The position numbers were made by a program, and so were the translations under genes. Of a stretch of DNA of 45,603 nt, positions 24,301 through 32,233 are shown piece by piece; the stretch's first letter is position 1; each line of letters starts with the position of its first letter. Origin of the DNA: Candidatus Omnitrophota bacterium. GTDB lineage: Bacteria > Omnitrophota > Gorgyraeia > Zapsychrales > Zapsychraceae. Under the pieces are notes generated by a model. The model was given only the letters and a program-made list of their open reading frames with translations, had not been told where the DNA came from and did no database searches. The stretch spans positions 1 through 45,603 of the forward strand of contig JAKLDK010000004.1 in assembly GCA_022703565.1 (NCBI GenBank). Direction: 5' to 3'.

Positions 24301-25512
24301 ATGAATAAAGAATCATGCTCAATTCCGCAAAAGAACGACGGACAAGGGTATATTGTTAATTGCGCCGGCGAAAGAGTAGCTATTACAGATACGGGTTTTA
24401 CGTCGCGCTGCGCTATCGGAAACACAGATGATTATCTGAAAAAGTTTAATAATTATATCAATTCCGAGATTGTTTCAATTGGTAAACCGGCATCAATTTC
24501 TATTGTTGTGCCTTCTTATTCCTCGGATGAAGAAGCCCTTTCTAAAACTCTTATTTCACTATGCTCGCAAGAATATTCTGTGTCTACCGAACTATTGGTG
24601 TTTATTAACGAGCCGGAAAAACCCTCTGAGAAAATCCGGATAATTAATGGCCATAACGAACGTTTTCTCCGCTTTTTTGAAAATATCAAATCAGCGCATA
24701 TTTCTCCGGAGTTAACAAAAACACAAAAACTTTTATTAGCGGCAATATCCAAAAGTAGGGGGAATATCACCTTAAAGTGCGTTAGGCAAGCTATTTCGGG
24801 AGGGTTGCCCGGAGCTTACCAAGTTATAACCGCTTCATTTATAGCCCGCGTGAGAGCTTTTTGCGATAATCTTACCAGCGGGTGTGACCGTCAGGAAAAA
24901 ATAAAAACTATTTCAGGGTATCTTAATAATACCATGCTCTTATTTTGTGATGATGATATGGAAATAAAAGATTCACAGACTATTTCTAAGGCTTACGATT
25001 ATGCCGTTAATAACGACGCGGTTGTTTTGGGCCGGCTCAATATTGAGAGCGTTAATACTTCAGGTAAGAATAAGAGTGTACTCCGCGATCTTATGCAATT
25101 GTTCTTTGATTTTAAATATGACCGCGGGCTTAATTTTCTGACACCACGAGGAATATTGCTAAAGAATATTCTTAAAGCCGGAGGGGTTAAGATTGGGGAA
25201 CCATTTGCCGACCAGATGTTTTTTGCTTCTGCTGCCCGGGGGAATAAACAGTATTTGCTGGAGGCAATTACAAGTATTAGCGAATCAGATTACCCCGGCA
25301 ATGGTATTTTCTTAAAAAAAATAAGGCTATATCTCGAGGGCGAGAATAATAACGCGCTTAATATATTTGAAAATGTATTAAAACGTTATCAGGAAGATAA
25401 GCATAACGGAAAATATCAGGCCGCTCATATTGAAAAGCTTATCCAAGTTTTGAAAACGCGCGATATTGGCAGAATTTCCGATTTAGTCTCGGAGCTTTTA
25501 GCCATCGCTTAA
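24301..25512 (+). CDS. GT-A fold glycosyltransferase (family 2-like)
   Basis: 403 aa, soluble. Residues ~60-140 start a GT2-type nucleotide-sugar domain (PASISIVVPSYSSDEEALSKTLISL), and DDDMEI near 217 supplies the DXD metal/nucleotide site. FADQMFFASAARGN near 305 occupies the place of the acceptor-site ED motif. The first ~60 residues (cysteine-containing) and the 180-residue helical C-terminus are not standard, and the region between 100 and 210 is longer than in simple GT2 enzymes. No TM helices. Donor and acceptor unknown; no polysaccharide cluster surrounds it. Confidence 0.72.
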   Translation: MNKESCSIPQKNDGQGYIVNCAGERVAITDTGFTSRCAIGNTDDYLKKFNNYINSEIVSIGKPASISIVVPSYSSDEEALSKTLISLCSQEYSVSTELLVFINEPEKPSEKIRIINGHNERFLRFFENIKSAHISPELTKTQKLLLAAISKSRGNITLKCVRQAISGGLPGAYQVITASFIARVRAFCDNLTSGCDRQEKIKTISGYLNNTMLLFCDDDMEIKDSQTISKAYDYAVNNDAVVLGRLNIESVNTSGKNKSVLRDLMQLFFDFKYDRGLNFLTPRGILLKNILKAGGVKIGEPFADQMFFASAARGNKQYLLEAITSISESDYPGNGIFLKKIRLYLEGENNNALNIFENVLKRYQEDKHNGKYQAAHIEKLIQVLKTRDIGRISDLVSELLAIA

Positions 25513-25548
25513 AGTTTAAATAGAGAACGCGAATATTCCTGCGTAGAA

Positions 25549-25576
25549 TTGACACCGGGCAATAGGATGTTAGAAT
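25549..25576 (+). promoter_or_regulatory. Promoter of the cupin gene
   Basis: TTGACA (25549-25554), 16-bp spacer, TAGAAT (25571-25576), 24 bp before the ATG. AAGGGG acts as the ribosome-binding site. Confidence 0.6.
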
Positions 25577-25600
25577 GTAAACTTAAGGGGCTTAAGAATT

Positions 25601-25951
25601 ATGGCAAATAACAAAAAATCCGGCAATAAGGTAGCAAGCATTATTGCCCACGCCGCAAAACTTTCCGAATTAATCGATTACCAAAATAGTTCCGTTGTAA
25701 GCAAAGAAATCATTAAAAAAGAAAAAGGGACAGTCACGCTTTTCGCTTTTGATAAAGGCCAGGGTTTAAGCGAACATACCGCGCCTTTCGACGCTATGGT
25801 CTATAATTGCGGCGGCAAGGCCGAAATAACTATCGACGGTAAACCGCATATTCTGCGGGCCGGTGAAATCATAATAATGCCGGCAAATAAACCGCATTCC
25901 TTAAAGGCGGTGGCGCGTTTTAAGATGCTTTTGATAATGATTAGAGCGTAA
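25601..25951 (+). CDS. Small single-domain cupin protein
   Basis: 116 aa. The C-terminal ~75 residues are a cupin beta-barrel: FDKGQGLSEHTAPFDAMVYNCGGKAEITIDGKPHILRAG region with cupin motif 1 residues (H at the EHTAPFD position) and motif 2 PANKPHSL with a further histidine. The usual first-motif HxH is reduced, so metal binding is uncertain. Such small cupins are often sensors or stress proteins; the target is unknown. Monocistronic with its own promoter. Confidence 0.8.
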   Translation: MANNKKSGNKVASIIAHAAKLSELIDYQNSSVVSKEIIKKEKGTVTLFAFDKGQGLSEHTAPFDAMVYNCGGKAEITIDGKPHILRAGEIIIMPANKPHSLKAVARFKMLLIMIRA

Positions 25952-26008
25952 ATATTTAGCTGCGGGAATTTTAAAGAAATTAAATATAATACTTCAGGAG
26001 GATATGCA

Positions 26009-26527
26009 ATGAACAAAGAATTTGGCGAAGGAGCGACGAGAAAGCTATTGAACGAGACGACTGCGGAAGAAGTTATGTCTAAGCCGGTTAAAACACTGCA
26101 TGTTGATGAGCCTTTTAGTGAAGTGGAGAATATCTTTGTTAATCACCACTATCGGCATTTGCCCATTGTCAACGATAAGCGCGAGCTAGTCGGCATTATA
26201 ACGCAAAAAGACCTCTATAAATTGGTTTCGCCGAGGAGGGCAGTTGCCAAAACTATTGAATATGACGGCGACAAGATATTAGACGGGAATAGCTATTATA
26301 GTAAAGAGATTCTTGATTCTTATATTTTGCGGCATGTTATGACGAAAAATGTCCACACCTTGGGGTTAAAAAACACAATTGGCGAGGTTATCCATTCGAT
26401 CGTTTCCAATGATATCAGCTCGGTTGTTATTGTCGACGACAAAAGAAAGGTTTTAGGACTGGTTACTACTTTTGATATTATGAAATTAGCGGATAAGATA
26501 TTTATGGGAAATCAAAAGAATGGTTGA
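26009..26527 (+). CDS. CBS-domain pair protein
   Basis: 172 aa preceded by AGGAGG. Two CBS domains: first about 20-75 (AEEVMSKPVKTLHVDEPFSEVENIFVNHHYRHLPIVNDKRELVGIITQ region), second about 108-165 (LRHVMTKNVHTLGLKN ... SSVVIVDDKRKVLGLVTTFDIM). The pair forms a Bateman module that binds adenine nucleotides; no catalytic domain is attached, so it probably regulates a partner. No clear partner among the neighbours. Confidence 0.9.
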   Translation: MNKEFGEGATRKLLNETTAEEVMSKPVKTLHVDEPFSEVENIFVNHHYRHLPIVNDKRELVGIITQKDLYKLVSPRRAVAKTIEYDGDKILDGNSYYSKEILDSYILRHVMTKNVHTLGLKNTIGEVIHSIVSNDISSVVIVDDKRKVLGLVTTFDIMKLADKIFMGNQKNG

Positions 26528-26556
26528 TGGGACCGGCTGGTAATGGAAAAGGAATA

Positions 26557-26594
26557 GAAAGCCCTCTGTGATTAATGAATCGCCGAGGGTTTTC
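26557..26594 (+). terminator. Terminator between CBS and SpoIIAA-like genes
   Basis: GAAAGCCCTC (26557-26566) pairs with GAGGGTTTTC (26585-26594) with one G-U pair across an 18-base loop, then TTTAAAA. Confidence 0.6.
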
Positions 26595-26614
26595 TTTAAA
26601 ATAAAGCGACTAAT

Positions 26615-26998
26615 ATGAAATATGAAATAACCTGCTCTGATTCGGATAGATTGTTTATTGTTAAGACCGAAGGCCAAATGAACGCTAATGATTTTATTGC
26701 CATGGGAAAGGATTTGTTAAAGCATCCCCGATTTAGGGCAAATGGTAACGCGATATTTAACCATGTGGATTTAGATTTTAGCGCGGCAACTCTTGTTGAT
26801 TTGGAAAAAATCAGGGCCTTTCATATGAAGAATGAAGAAAGAATAGGGCATGGCAAATCAGCCATGGTAGTCAAGGTTGGCATGATAAGCGCGTGGAACA
26901 GGCTGTGGTCGCAAGGCGAAAAAATTAAATCAGGAAACAAGGTTAAGATATTCGAAGATTACAATAGCGCGTTAAAATGGATTGCTGATATCAAATAA
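26615..26998 (+). CDS. SpoIIAA/STAS-like protein
   Basis: 127 aa. MKYEITCSDSDRLFIVKTEGQMNANDFIAMGKDLLKHP and the later AMVVKVGMISAWNRLWSQ plus KVKIFEDYNSALKWI fit the SpoIIAA-like group (alpha/beta STAS-related fold). These proteins lack a clear enzymatic role; some bind lipids or regulate partners. No phosphorylatable STAS serine can be assigned confidently. Stands alone before the zinc operon. Confidence 0.65.
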   Translation: MKYEITCSDSDRLFIVKTEGQMNANDFIAMGKDLLKHPRFRANGNAIFNHVDLDFSAATLVDLEKIRAFHMKNEERIGHGKSAMVVKVGMISAWNRLWSQGEKIKSGNKVKIFEDYNSALKWIADIK

Positions 26999-27027
26999 AT
27001 AGCGGATAAACCCCGCTTCCCCAAATC

Positions 27028-27094
27028 AAAATCATTTCTGTTTACATCCCTAAGCTTTTTTACTATAATCTCTAGATAAAAATCATTTCTGTTT
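27028..27094 (+). promoter_or_regulatory. Two identical direct repeats: candidate Zur/Fur-family operator
   Basis: AAAATCATTTCTGTTT occurs at 27028-27043 and again at 27079-27094, 51 bp apart (about five helical turns). The first overlaps the -35 hexamer, the second lies at or just after the transcription start. Each contains the AAT-C-ATT core shared by Fur-family 7-1-7 boxes. A regulator bound at both sites would cover the promoter. Function is inference from position and from the Fur-family gene that follows. Confidence 0.7.
27041..27069 (+). promoter_or_regulatory. Promoter of the Fur-znuACB operon
   Basis: TTTACA (27041-27046), 17-bp spacer, TATAAT (27064-27069); start about 27076. GGAG at 27095-27098 is the ribosome-binding site for the ATG at 27110. 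Confidence 0.75.
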
Positions 27095-27109
27095 GGAGAT
27101 AATCGTGTT

Positions 27110-27529
27110 ATGGATGGTTATGTCGCAGTTCTAAAAGATAATGGATTAAAAATTACGCCTAAGAGAAAAGCAGTAATTGAGCTTTTCTTGAAAAAGAAAA
27201 AGCGGATGCACCCTTATGAAGTTTTGGCCGGGATTAAAAACTTACTACCTAGCGTTGGTTTGCCCACGATTTATCGGATACTTGACGAGTTCAAAAAGGT
27301 CGGGATATTGATTCAGGTCTTTTCTGATGATTGCCAGCTCTACTATTCGCTTTGTTCCATGCCGGAAGCGCATCACCATCATTTTCTATGCCGGAAATGT
27401 AAAAAAATAGAAGAGGTTGATTATTGTAACTTTAAGGAACTTTCCAAATTTATAGAGAAAAAACATAATTGCAAAGTTGAATCGCATTTACTGCAAATTG
27501 AAGGCTTATGTGGAAAATGCAAGAAATAA
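27110..27529 (+). CDS. Fur-family metal-responsive repressor, probably Zur
   Basis: 139 aa. Winged helix with LKDNGLKITPKRKAVIELFL and PSVGLPTIYRILDEFKKVGI (recognition helix), dimerisation domain with a histidine run H88-H91, C94-x2-C97 and C134-x2-C137 (structural zinc site) and further H/E ligands. Fur-family proteins repress at high metal and release DNA at low metal. The 10-bp gap to znuA and duplicated candidate operators in its own promoter make Zur the best assignment; Fur or PerR cannot be excluded from motifs alone. Confidence 0.88.
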   Translation: MDGYVAVLKDNGLKITPKRKAVIELFLKKKKRMHPYEVLAGIKNLLPSVGLPTIYRILDEFKKVGILIQVFSDDCQLYYSLCSMPEAHHHHFLCRKCKKIEEVDYCNFKELSKFIEKKHNCKVESHLLQIEGLCGKCKK

Positions 27530-27539
27530 TGGAAATTTT

Positions 27540-28466
27540 ATGAAAAAGATATTTTTATTAGCGGTTTTAACAATGCTTTGTATCGCATCTTATGCACAAG
27601 AAAAATTGCCTTTGAAAGAAGAAAAAATTGAAATTGTGACAACACTTTTCCCTACATACGATTTTGCCCGGCAAATCGGCGAAGATAAAATTAATGTTGT
27701 TTTATTGCTTCCGCCTGGAGTTGAATCGCATGCCTTTGAGCCCAGGCCGGGAGACATTGCTAAAATCAATAAAGCCGATATCTTTATTTATACCGGCAAA
27801 TTAATGGAGCCCTGGATTGAAGGTATTCTTAAAAGTATTACAAACAAAGATTTGCTAATAGTTGATGCCAGCCAGGGAATTAAATTCTTAGAAAACAATG
27901 AAGGCGAGGATGGGGATAAGTTACATCACGATGGCAAAGACCCGCATATTTGGCTGGATTTAGGTAATGCTCAAATTATGGCCAATACAATCGCTGCTGC
28001 TTTTGCGAAAAAAGATCCGGGGAATATAGGGAATTACTTAAATAATGCTAAGAATTATAACGAAAAAATCGCAAACCTTGATAATCGCTTTAAAGAAACT
28101 TTTTCAAATTGCAAGCACAACAAGATTATTTACGGCGGGCATTTTGCTTTTGGATATTTTGTAAAACGCTACAGCCTAGGATACGAATCACCTTATGATG
28201 GATTTTCACCTAATGCTGAACCAAGCCCAAAAGCAATCGTAAATCTTATAAAAAAGTTAAAAGAAACAGGTATTAACACGATTTATTATGAAGAATTAAT
28301 TGACCCCAAAGTGGCCCGGATAATAGCGGAAGAAACTAAAGCTAATTTGGAGCTTTTGCACGGGGCCCATAATATCAGCAAAGATGAATTATCAAACGGA
28401 GTTACTTTTATTGATATTATGGAAAATAATTTAAAGAAATTAAAAATAGGCCTGGAGTGCCAATGA
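27540..28466 (+). CDS. znuA: Zinc/manganese-type ABC transporter substrate-binding protein ZnuA
   Basis: Periplasmic metal receptor of the cluster-9 family. The ATG at 27540 gives a proper signal peptide (MKKIFLLAVLTMLCIASYA-QEK); longer in-frame starts only extend into the upstream gene. Metal ligands expected of the family are visible: His in GVESHAFEP, His in DPHIWLD, His in GGHFAFGYF, and an acidic residue in YYEELIDP. A short histidine/acidic loop (EGEDGDKLHHDGKDPH) precedes the second ligand, as in ZnuA proteins but much shorter than in E. coli. 308 aa. Overlaps znuC by 4 nt. Confidence 0.92.
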   Translation: MKKIFLLAVLTMLCIASYAQEKLPLKEEKIEIVTTLFPTYDFARQIGEDKINVVLLLPPGVESHAFEPRPGDIAKINKADIFIYTGKLMEPWIEGILKSITNKDLLIVDASQGIKFLENNEGEDGDKLHHDGKDPHIWLDLGNAQIMANTIAAAFAKKDPGNIGNYLNNAKNYNEKIANLDNRFKETFSNCKHNKIIYGGHFAFGYFVKRYSLGYESPYDGFSPNAEPSPKAIVNLIKKLKETGINTIYYEELIDPKVARIIAEETKANLELLHGAHNISKDELSNGVTFIDIMENNLKKLKIGLECQ

Positions 28467-29206
28467 ACGTAATAGAGGTCAATAAATTAAGCGTGCAATA
28501 CCGAGGCGTTGAAGCCCTTTCCCGTATTTCTTTTGATGTGGAAGAAGGTGATTATATCGGTATTGTCGGCCCTAATGGTTCGGGCAAAACAACTTTAATC
28601 AAAGCCCTTTTAGGGCTTATTCCTTATGAGGGTAAAATATTGTTTCAAGGAAAGAGCCTGGAACAATTTACCCATTCCAAAAAACATATCGGATACCTGC
28701 CCCAGAAGATGTCTTTTATCGACGAGATGTTTCCGGCGAAAGCGATTGAAATTGTGGCCTCGGGTGTTTATTGCTGTAAGAAATTTCCAAAAAGATTAAC
28801 TGGCGAAGATTATAAAGCCGCCCTTAAAGCGATGGATATCCTAGGGATTAAGAATTTAAAAGACCGGCCGGTGGGAAAACTTTCCGGCGGGCAACAGCAA
28901 AGGGTTTTATTGTCCCGGGCGTTAATTCATCAGCCGGATGTTTTGATTTTAGATGAACCGACCGTGGCTTTGGACCCGCAAGCGCGGGACACGTTTTATG
29001 CGACAATAGAGGAGCTTAACAAAGAAAATAAGACAACGATACTTTTTGTGTCGCATGATATCGGTTCCGCCGGTAATTTTGTGTCAAAACTGCTTTATCT
29101 GGATAGAAAAATCGTATTTTTCGGGACATTGGATGATTTTTGCAAATCACCTCAGATGTCGGATTATTTTGGGCATGACCAACATTTAATTTGCCATAGG
29201 CATTAA
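28463..29206 (+). CDS. znuC: Zinc ABC transporter ATPase ZnuC
   Basis: 247 aa from the ATG at 28463 (ATGA overlap with znuA; GGAG just upstream). Walker A GPNGSGKTT (about 36-44), Q-loop YLPQKMSF, ABC signature LSGGQQQR, Walker B VLILDEP, H-loop FVSHD. The C-terminal tail DQHLICHRH is histidine-rich, as is often seen in metal-transport ATPases. Energises the ZnuB channel. Confidence 0.94.
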   Translation: MNVIEVNKLSVQYRGVEALSRISFDVEEGDYIGIVGPNGSGKTTLIKALLGLIPYEGKILFQGKSLEQFTHSKKHIGYLPQKMSFIDEMFPAKAIEIVASGVYCCKKFPKRLTGEDYKAALKAMDILGIKNLKDRPVGKLSGGQQQRVLLSRALIHQPDVLILDEPTVALDPQARDTFYATIEELNKENKTTILFVSHDIGSAGNFVSKLLYLDRKIVFFGTLDDFCKSPQMSDYFGHDQHLICHRH

Positions 29207-29207
29207 T

Positions 29208-30032
29208 ATGGAAAACACATTTAACCAAATCTTTGAAGCGCTGCAATATTCATTTATCCAGCGGGCGATAATTGCCGGAAGTTTTATGGCTTTGGGCTGT
29301 TCATTTTTGGGAATATTCTTAGTTTTACGCCGGTTTTCTTTGATAGGGGATGGGTTGGCTCATGTCAGTTTTGCCTCTATTGCAATCGCGCTTCTTTTAC
29401 ATGCCCAGCCGGTAATAATTTCAATTCCTTTAGTCGGATTGGCTTCGCTGGCGATTTTAAAATTAAATGAAAAAACAAAAGTTTATGGCGATGCGGCGAT
29501 AGGGCTAGTTTCCTCATTCGGCATTGCCTTGGGCGTAATCATCGCCAGCACATCCGGTGGATATAATGTAGATTTGTTCAGCTATTTATTCGGAAATATT
29601 CTTTCCGTCAGCACGTTTGAGGTTTGGATAACAGCGGCTTTGTCTTTATTGGTTATGTTAATTGTTATTCTGTTTTACCACGATTTGTTTTCTATTACTT
29701 TTGACGAAGATTATGCCCAGGTGTCTGGAATAAAAGTCCGCCTGATTAACAGGATACTCATATTATTGACTTCAGCCATTGTTGTTTTAGGGATAAAAAT
29801 CGTCGGGACAATGCTGGTGTCGAGTTTGATTATTTTGCCGGCAATATCCGCGTTGCAATTGGTGCGGAGTTTCCGTTCGACTATTATTTTGGCCGCTATT
29901 TTTGCTTTTTTATCAGTATCCATTGGAATATTTTTATCTTATATCTTTAATTTGCCTTCCGGGGCAACAATCGTTATGGTAAATTTTATTTTCTTTGCCG
30001 GGGCTTTCTTTCTGCACAAAGTAAAAGGTTAA
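29208..30032 (+). CDS. znuB: Zinc ABC transporter permease ZnuB
   Basis: 274 aa, starting one base after the znuC stop. About eight TM helices; FLVLRRFSLIGDGLAHVSFASIAIAL is the conserved ABC-3 family region, and LVSSLIILPAISALQLVRSF the coupling segment. Forms the transmembrane channel for zinc uptake with ZnuA and ZnuC. Last gene of the operon. Confidence 0.94.
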   Translation: MENTFNQIFEALQYSFIQRAIIAGSFMALGCSFLGIFLVLRRFSLIGDGLAHVSFASIAIALLLHAQPVIISIPLVGLASLAILKLNEKTKVYGDAAIGLVSSFGIALGVIIASTSGGYNVDLFSYLFGNILSVSTFEVWITAALSLLVMLIVILFYHDLFSITFDEDYAQVSGIKVRLINRILILLTSAIVVLGIKIVGTMLVSSLIILPAISALQLVRSFRSTIILAAIFAFLSVSIGIFLSYIFNLPSGATIVMVNFIFFAGAFFLHKVKG

Positions 30033-30102
30033 ATCATTAATAGGAATATTAAGGCCGGCAGTATAAAATATATAGGTTGTTAACAAAAAAAGGAGAGCAA
30101 AT

Positions 30103-30495
30103 ATGCCTTTATTAGAATGGACAAGAGAATACTCGGTTGGTTCTGAAAAAATGGATAATGAGCACAAAATGTTATTTTCCATAATCAATGACTTGGCTGA
30201 TCATGTGCAGCAGGGCGAGGGCAATGTTGCATTGCCGTATGCTTTTACGCAAATGAAGGCCTACAGTATTTATCATTTCGCTTCCGAAGAATCGATGCTG
30301 GATAAATTAAATTATGCTGAGCTGGATATTCAAAAGAAAGAGCATGCTGCTTTTATTGAAAGAATCAATTTGCTTGAAAAAGATTTTGAACAGATGAGGA
30401 TGGGAACAATCGATAGCGTCATAACTTTTTTAAAAAGCTGGTGGACCGCGCATATTTTAAGAGAAGACAAAAAGTATGCTGGTTTTATTAAATAA
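30103..30495 (+). CDS. Bacteriohemerythrin
   Basis: 130 aa with AGGAG upstream. Diiron ligands in order: H21 (DNEHKMLF), H58 and E62 (YHFASEESML), H81 (KKEHAAF), H117 and D122 (WWTAHILREDKKY), a nearly complete hemerythrin set with WTREYSVG at the start. Binds O2 reversibly; in bacteria it may deliver, store or sense oxygen. Free-standing, not fused to a signalling domain. Followed closely by a small membrane protein and a diguanylate cyclase. Confidence 0.94.
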   Translation: MPLLEWTREYSVGSEKMDNEHKMLFSIINDLADHVQQGEGNVALPYAFTQMKAYSIYHFASEESMLDKLNYAELDIQKKEHAAFIERINLLEKDFEQMRMGTIDSVITFLKSWWTAHILREDKKYAGFIK

Positions 30496-30519
30496 ACGAT
30501 AATAGACATAAGAGGAAAA

Positions 30520-30849
30520 ATGAAAACTGAAACTTTCGAAGAAAGAACCGAAGAAAACATCTCGATACATATTTTTTCAGTATCAGCAGGTATGGTGGGA
30601 GCCTGTTTTACAATTATTGGACTTTTGCATATCAGCAATGCTTTAAAGACTATTGAGGGAATAGGAGATGATTTGATTGCGCTTGACTCGATGCTGTTTT
30701 TGTTGTCTTGCTTAATTTCTTATTTCGGCATAAAAACAAAAGAAAGAGGAAAAAGGCTCCATCTTGAGAGGGTAGCGGACTTAATATTTATTCTTGCGAT
30801 TTCTTTGATGGTTTTGGTTATTATGTTTATTGTTTGGAAATTAATTTAA
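30520..30849 (+). CDS. Small three-helix membrane protein
   Basis: 109 aa. TM helices about 20-41, 55-72 and 86-107, with KTKERGKRLHLER as the cytoplasmic loop between the last two. No family recognised. Starts 25 bp after the hemerythrin gene (AGAGGAAAA before ATG) and ends 22 bp before the cyclase gene, so likely co-transcribed. Confidence 0.65.
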   Translation: MKTETFEERTEENISIHIFSVSAGMVGACFTIIGLLHISNALKTIEGIGDDLIALDSMLFLLSCLISYFGIKTKERGKRLHLERVADLIFILAISLMVLVIMFIVWKLI

Positions 30850-30871
30850 ATTATTGTAAAGAAAACATTAC

Positions 30872-31732
30872 ATGGCATTCTCATATAATAATTTTAACAA
30901 TATTAAAAGAATACTCGCATATGATGCTGTATTTTTTTCTCTCAACTTCATATTTGTTATCCTACTAGGTGTTATTGACCATTTGTCCGGTTATGAGATT
31001 TCGTTTTCCTTGTTTTATTTGTTTCCCATATTAATTGTCGCCTGGCACAAGGCAATATTTCCGGCATCGTTGTTTTCTGTCATTAGCGCGGGGATATGGT
31101 TGTTCGCCGATTTATCTTCGGGACATATTTATTCCTATTACTTAATACCGATATGGAATATGCTGATGCGGCTGGCCTTTTATATAATTATTGTTTATTT
31201 CGCATCTCGTTTAAAAAAAGACCTTTTGCTGGAAAAGAAATTATCTCGCACGGATATTCTTACAGAGCTATACAACTCTCGAGCGTTTTTTGAAACATCT
31301 TCGATAGAGCTTAAACGGGCTTTAAGATTTAATCGCCCTCTTTCTTTAGCTTACATTGATGTGGATAATTTCAAGTCGGTTAATGATAATTTCGGTCATG
31401 ATACCGGGGATTATCTATTGCAAGTTTTATCAAAGACCTTAAAAGATAATCTGCGCGGATATGATATAATCGCCCGCTTAGGTGGCGACGAATTTATAAT
31501 AATGTTTCCGGAAACAGATGAACACAACGTCCAGCTTGTTATTAATAAACTTCGCCAATCACTTCTTGAGGCGTCTCAAAGAATAACCAAATTTGTTACA
31601 ATAAGTATCGGGGTTGTAACTTTTATTCGAATGCCACTTTCAATTCAGGAAGGAATAAGGGAAGCTGATAATGTTATGTATTCCGCTAAGAAAAGCGGTA
31701 AAAATACTGTTAAGTATAAAATAATTAAATAA
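30872..31732 (+). CDS. Membrane-bound diguanylate cyclase
   Basis: 286 aa. Four or five TM helices in the first ~115 residues form a MASE-like sensory domain; the GGDEF domain follows (LSRTDILTELYNSRAFFE, LAYIDVDNFKSVNDNFGHDTGD, ARLGGDEFIIMFPET). The active GGDEF (near 204-208) is intact and an RxxD inhibitory site (RGYD) lies exactly five residues upstream, so product inhibition by c-di-GMP is predicted. Makes c-di-GMP from GTP. The membrane sensor ligand is unknown. Confidence 0.93.
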   Translation: MAFSYNNFNNIKRILAYDAVFFSLNFIFVILLGVIDHLSGYEISFSLFYLFPILIVAWHKAIFPASLFSVISAGIWLFADLSSGHIYSYYLIPIWNMLMRLAFYIIIVYFASRLKKDLLLEKKLSRTDILTELYNSRAFFETSSIELKRALRFNRPLSLAYIDVDNFKSVNDNFGHDTGDYLLQVLSKTLKDNLRGYDIIARLGGDEFIIMFPETDEHNVQLVINKLRQSLLEASQRITKFVTISIGVVTFIRMPLSIQEGIREADNVMYSAKKSGKNTVKYKIIK

Positions 31733-31756
31733 AGAATAACCAAAAAAAGAGGTTTT

Positions 31757-32233
31757 ATGAAAAAATATCAAAAAATAATGATTTGGTTCTTGCCGTTAAT
31801 TGTAATCGGCGGAATTTTTGTGCCGTACTTAGGATATTTAATGTTAATAATGATGGCGATATTCTTGCCATTATCATACTTTAAAGGAAGATTCTGGTGT
31901 TCAAACCTTTGCCCGCGCGGGGCATTCTTGGATGGTATTTTATCAAAGGTAAGTTTCGGCAATAATTTCCCGAAGCTTTTTTCGAACATAAAATTCCGCT
32001 GGGGCATATTTGTGCTGTTTGTTTTATTTATTACATATCGTCTATCGCAAACCGGCGGAAGTATTATTCTTATAGGCGCAGTTTTTGTAAGCATGTGTTT
32101 GATAACGACCATTATTTCAATTGTTTTAGGGGTGGCAACAAGGCATCGCGCTTGGTGCGCATTATGCCCAATGGGAACATTGCAGGGGAAGTTGCATACG
32201 TTAAGGAATAAAAACAAAAAACAAAACTTATGA
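31757..32233 (+). CDS. Membrane 4Fe-4S protein of NapH/RnfA-like type (short)
   Basis: 158 aa with about four TM helices and two cytoplasm-facing cysteine clusters: FWCSNLCPRGAFLDG (about 47-60) and WCALCPMGTLQG (about 132-143). The pattern C-x3-CP with Arg/Met-Gly is typical of NapH/NosR/CcoG-type membrane iron-sulphur proteins, but the soluble ferredoxin tail is missing. Probably an electron relay from membrane to an unknown partner. Its stop overlaps the start of the next gene (ATGA). Confidence 0.8.
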   Translation: MKKYQKIMIWFLPLIVIGGIFVPYLGYLMLIMMAIFLPLSYFKGRFWCSNLCPRGAFLDGILSKVSFGNNFPKLFSNIKFRWGIFVLFVLFITYRLSQTGGSIILIGAVFVSMCLITTIISIVLGVATRHRAWCALCPMGTLQGKLHTLRNKNKKQNL

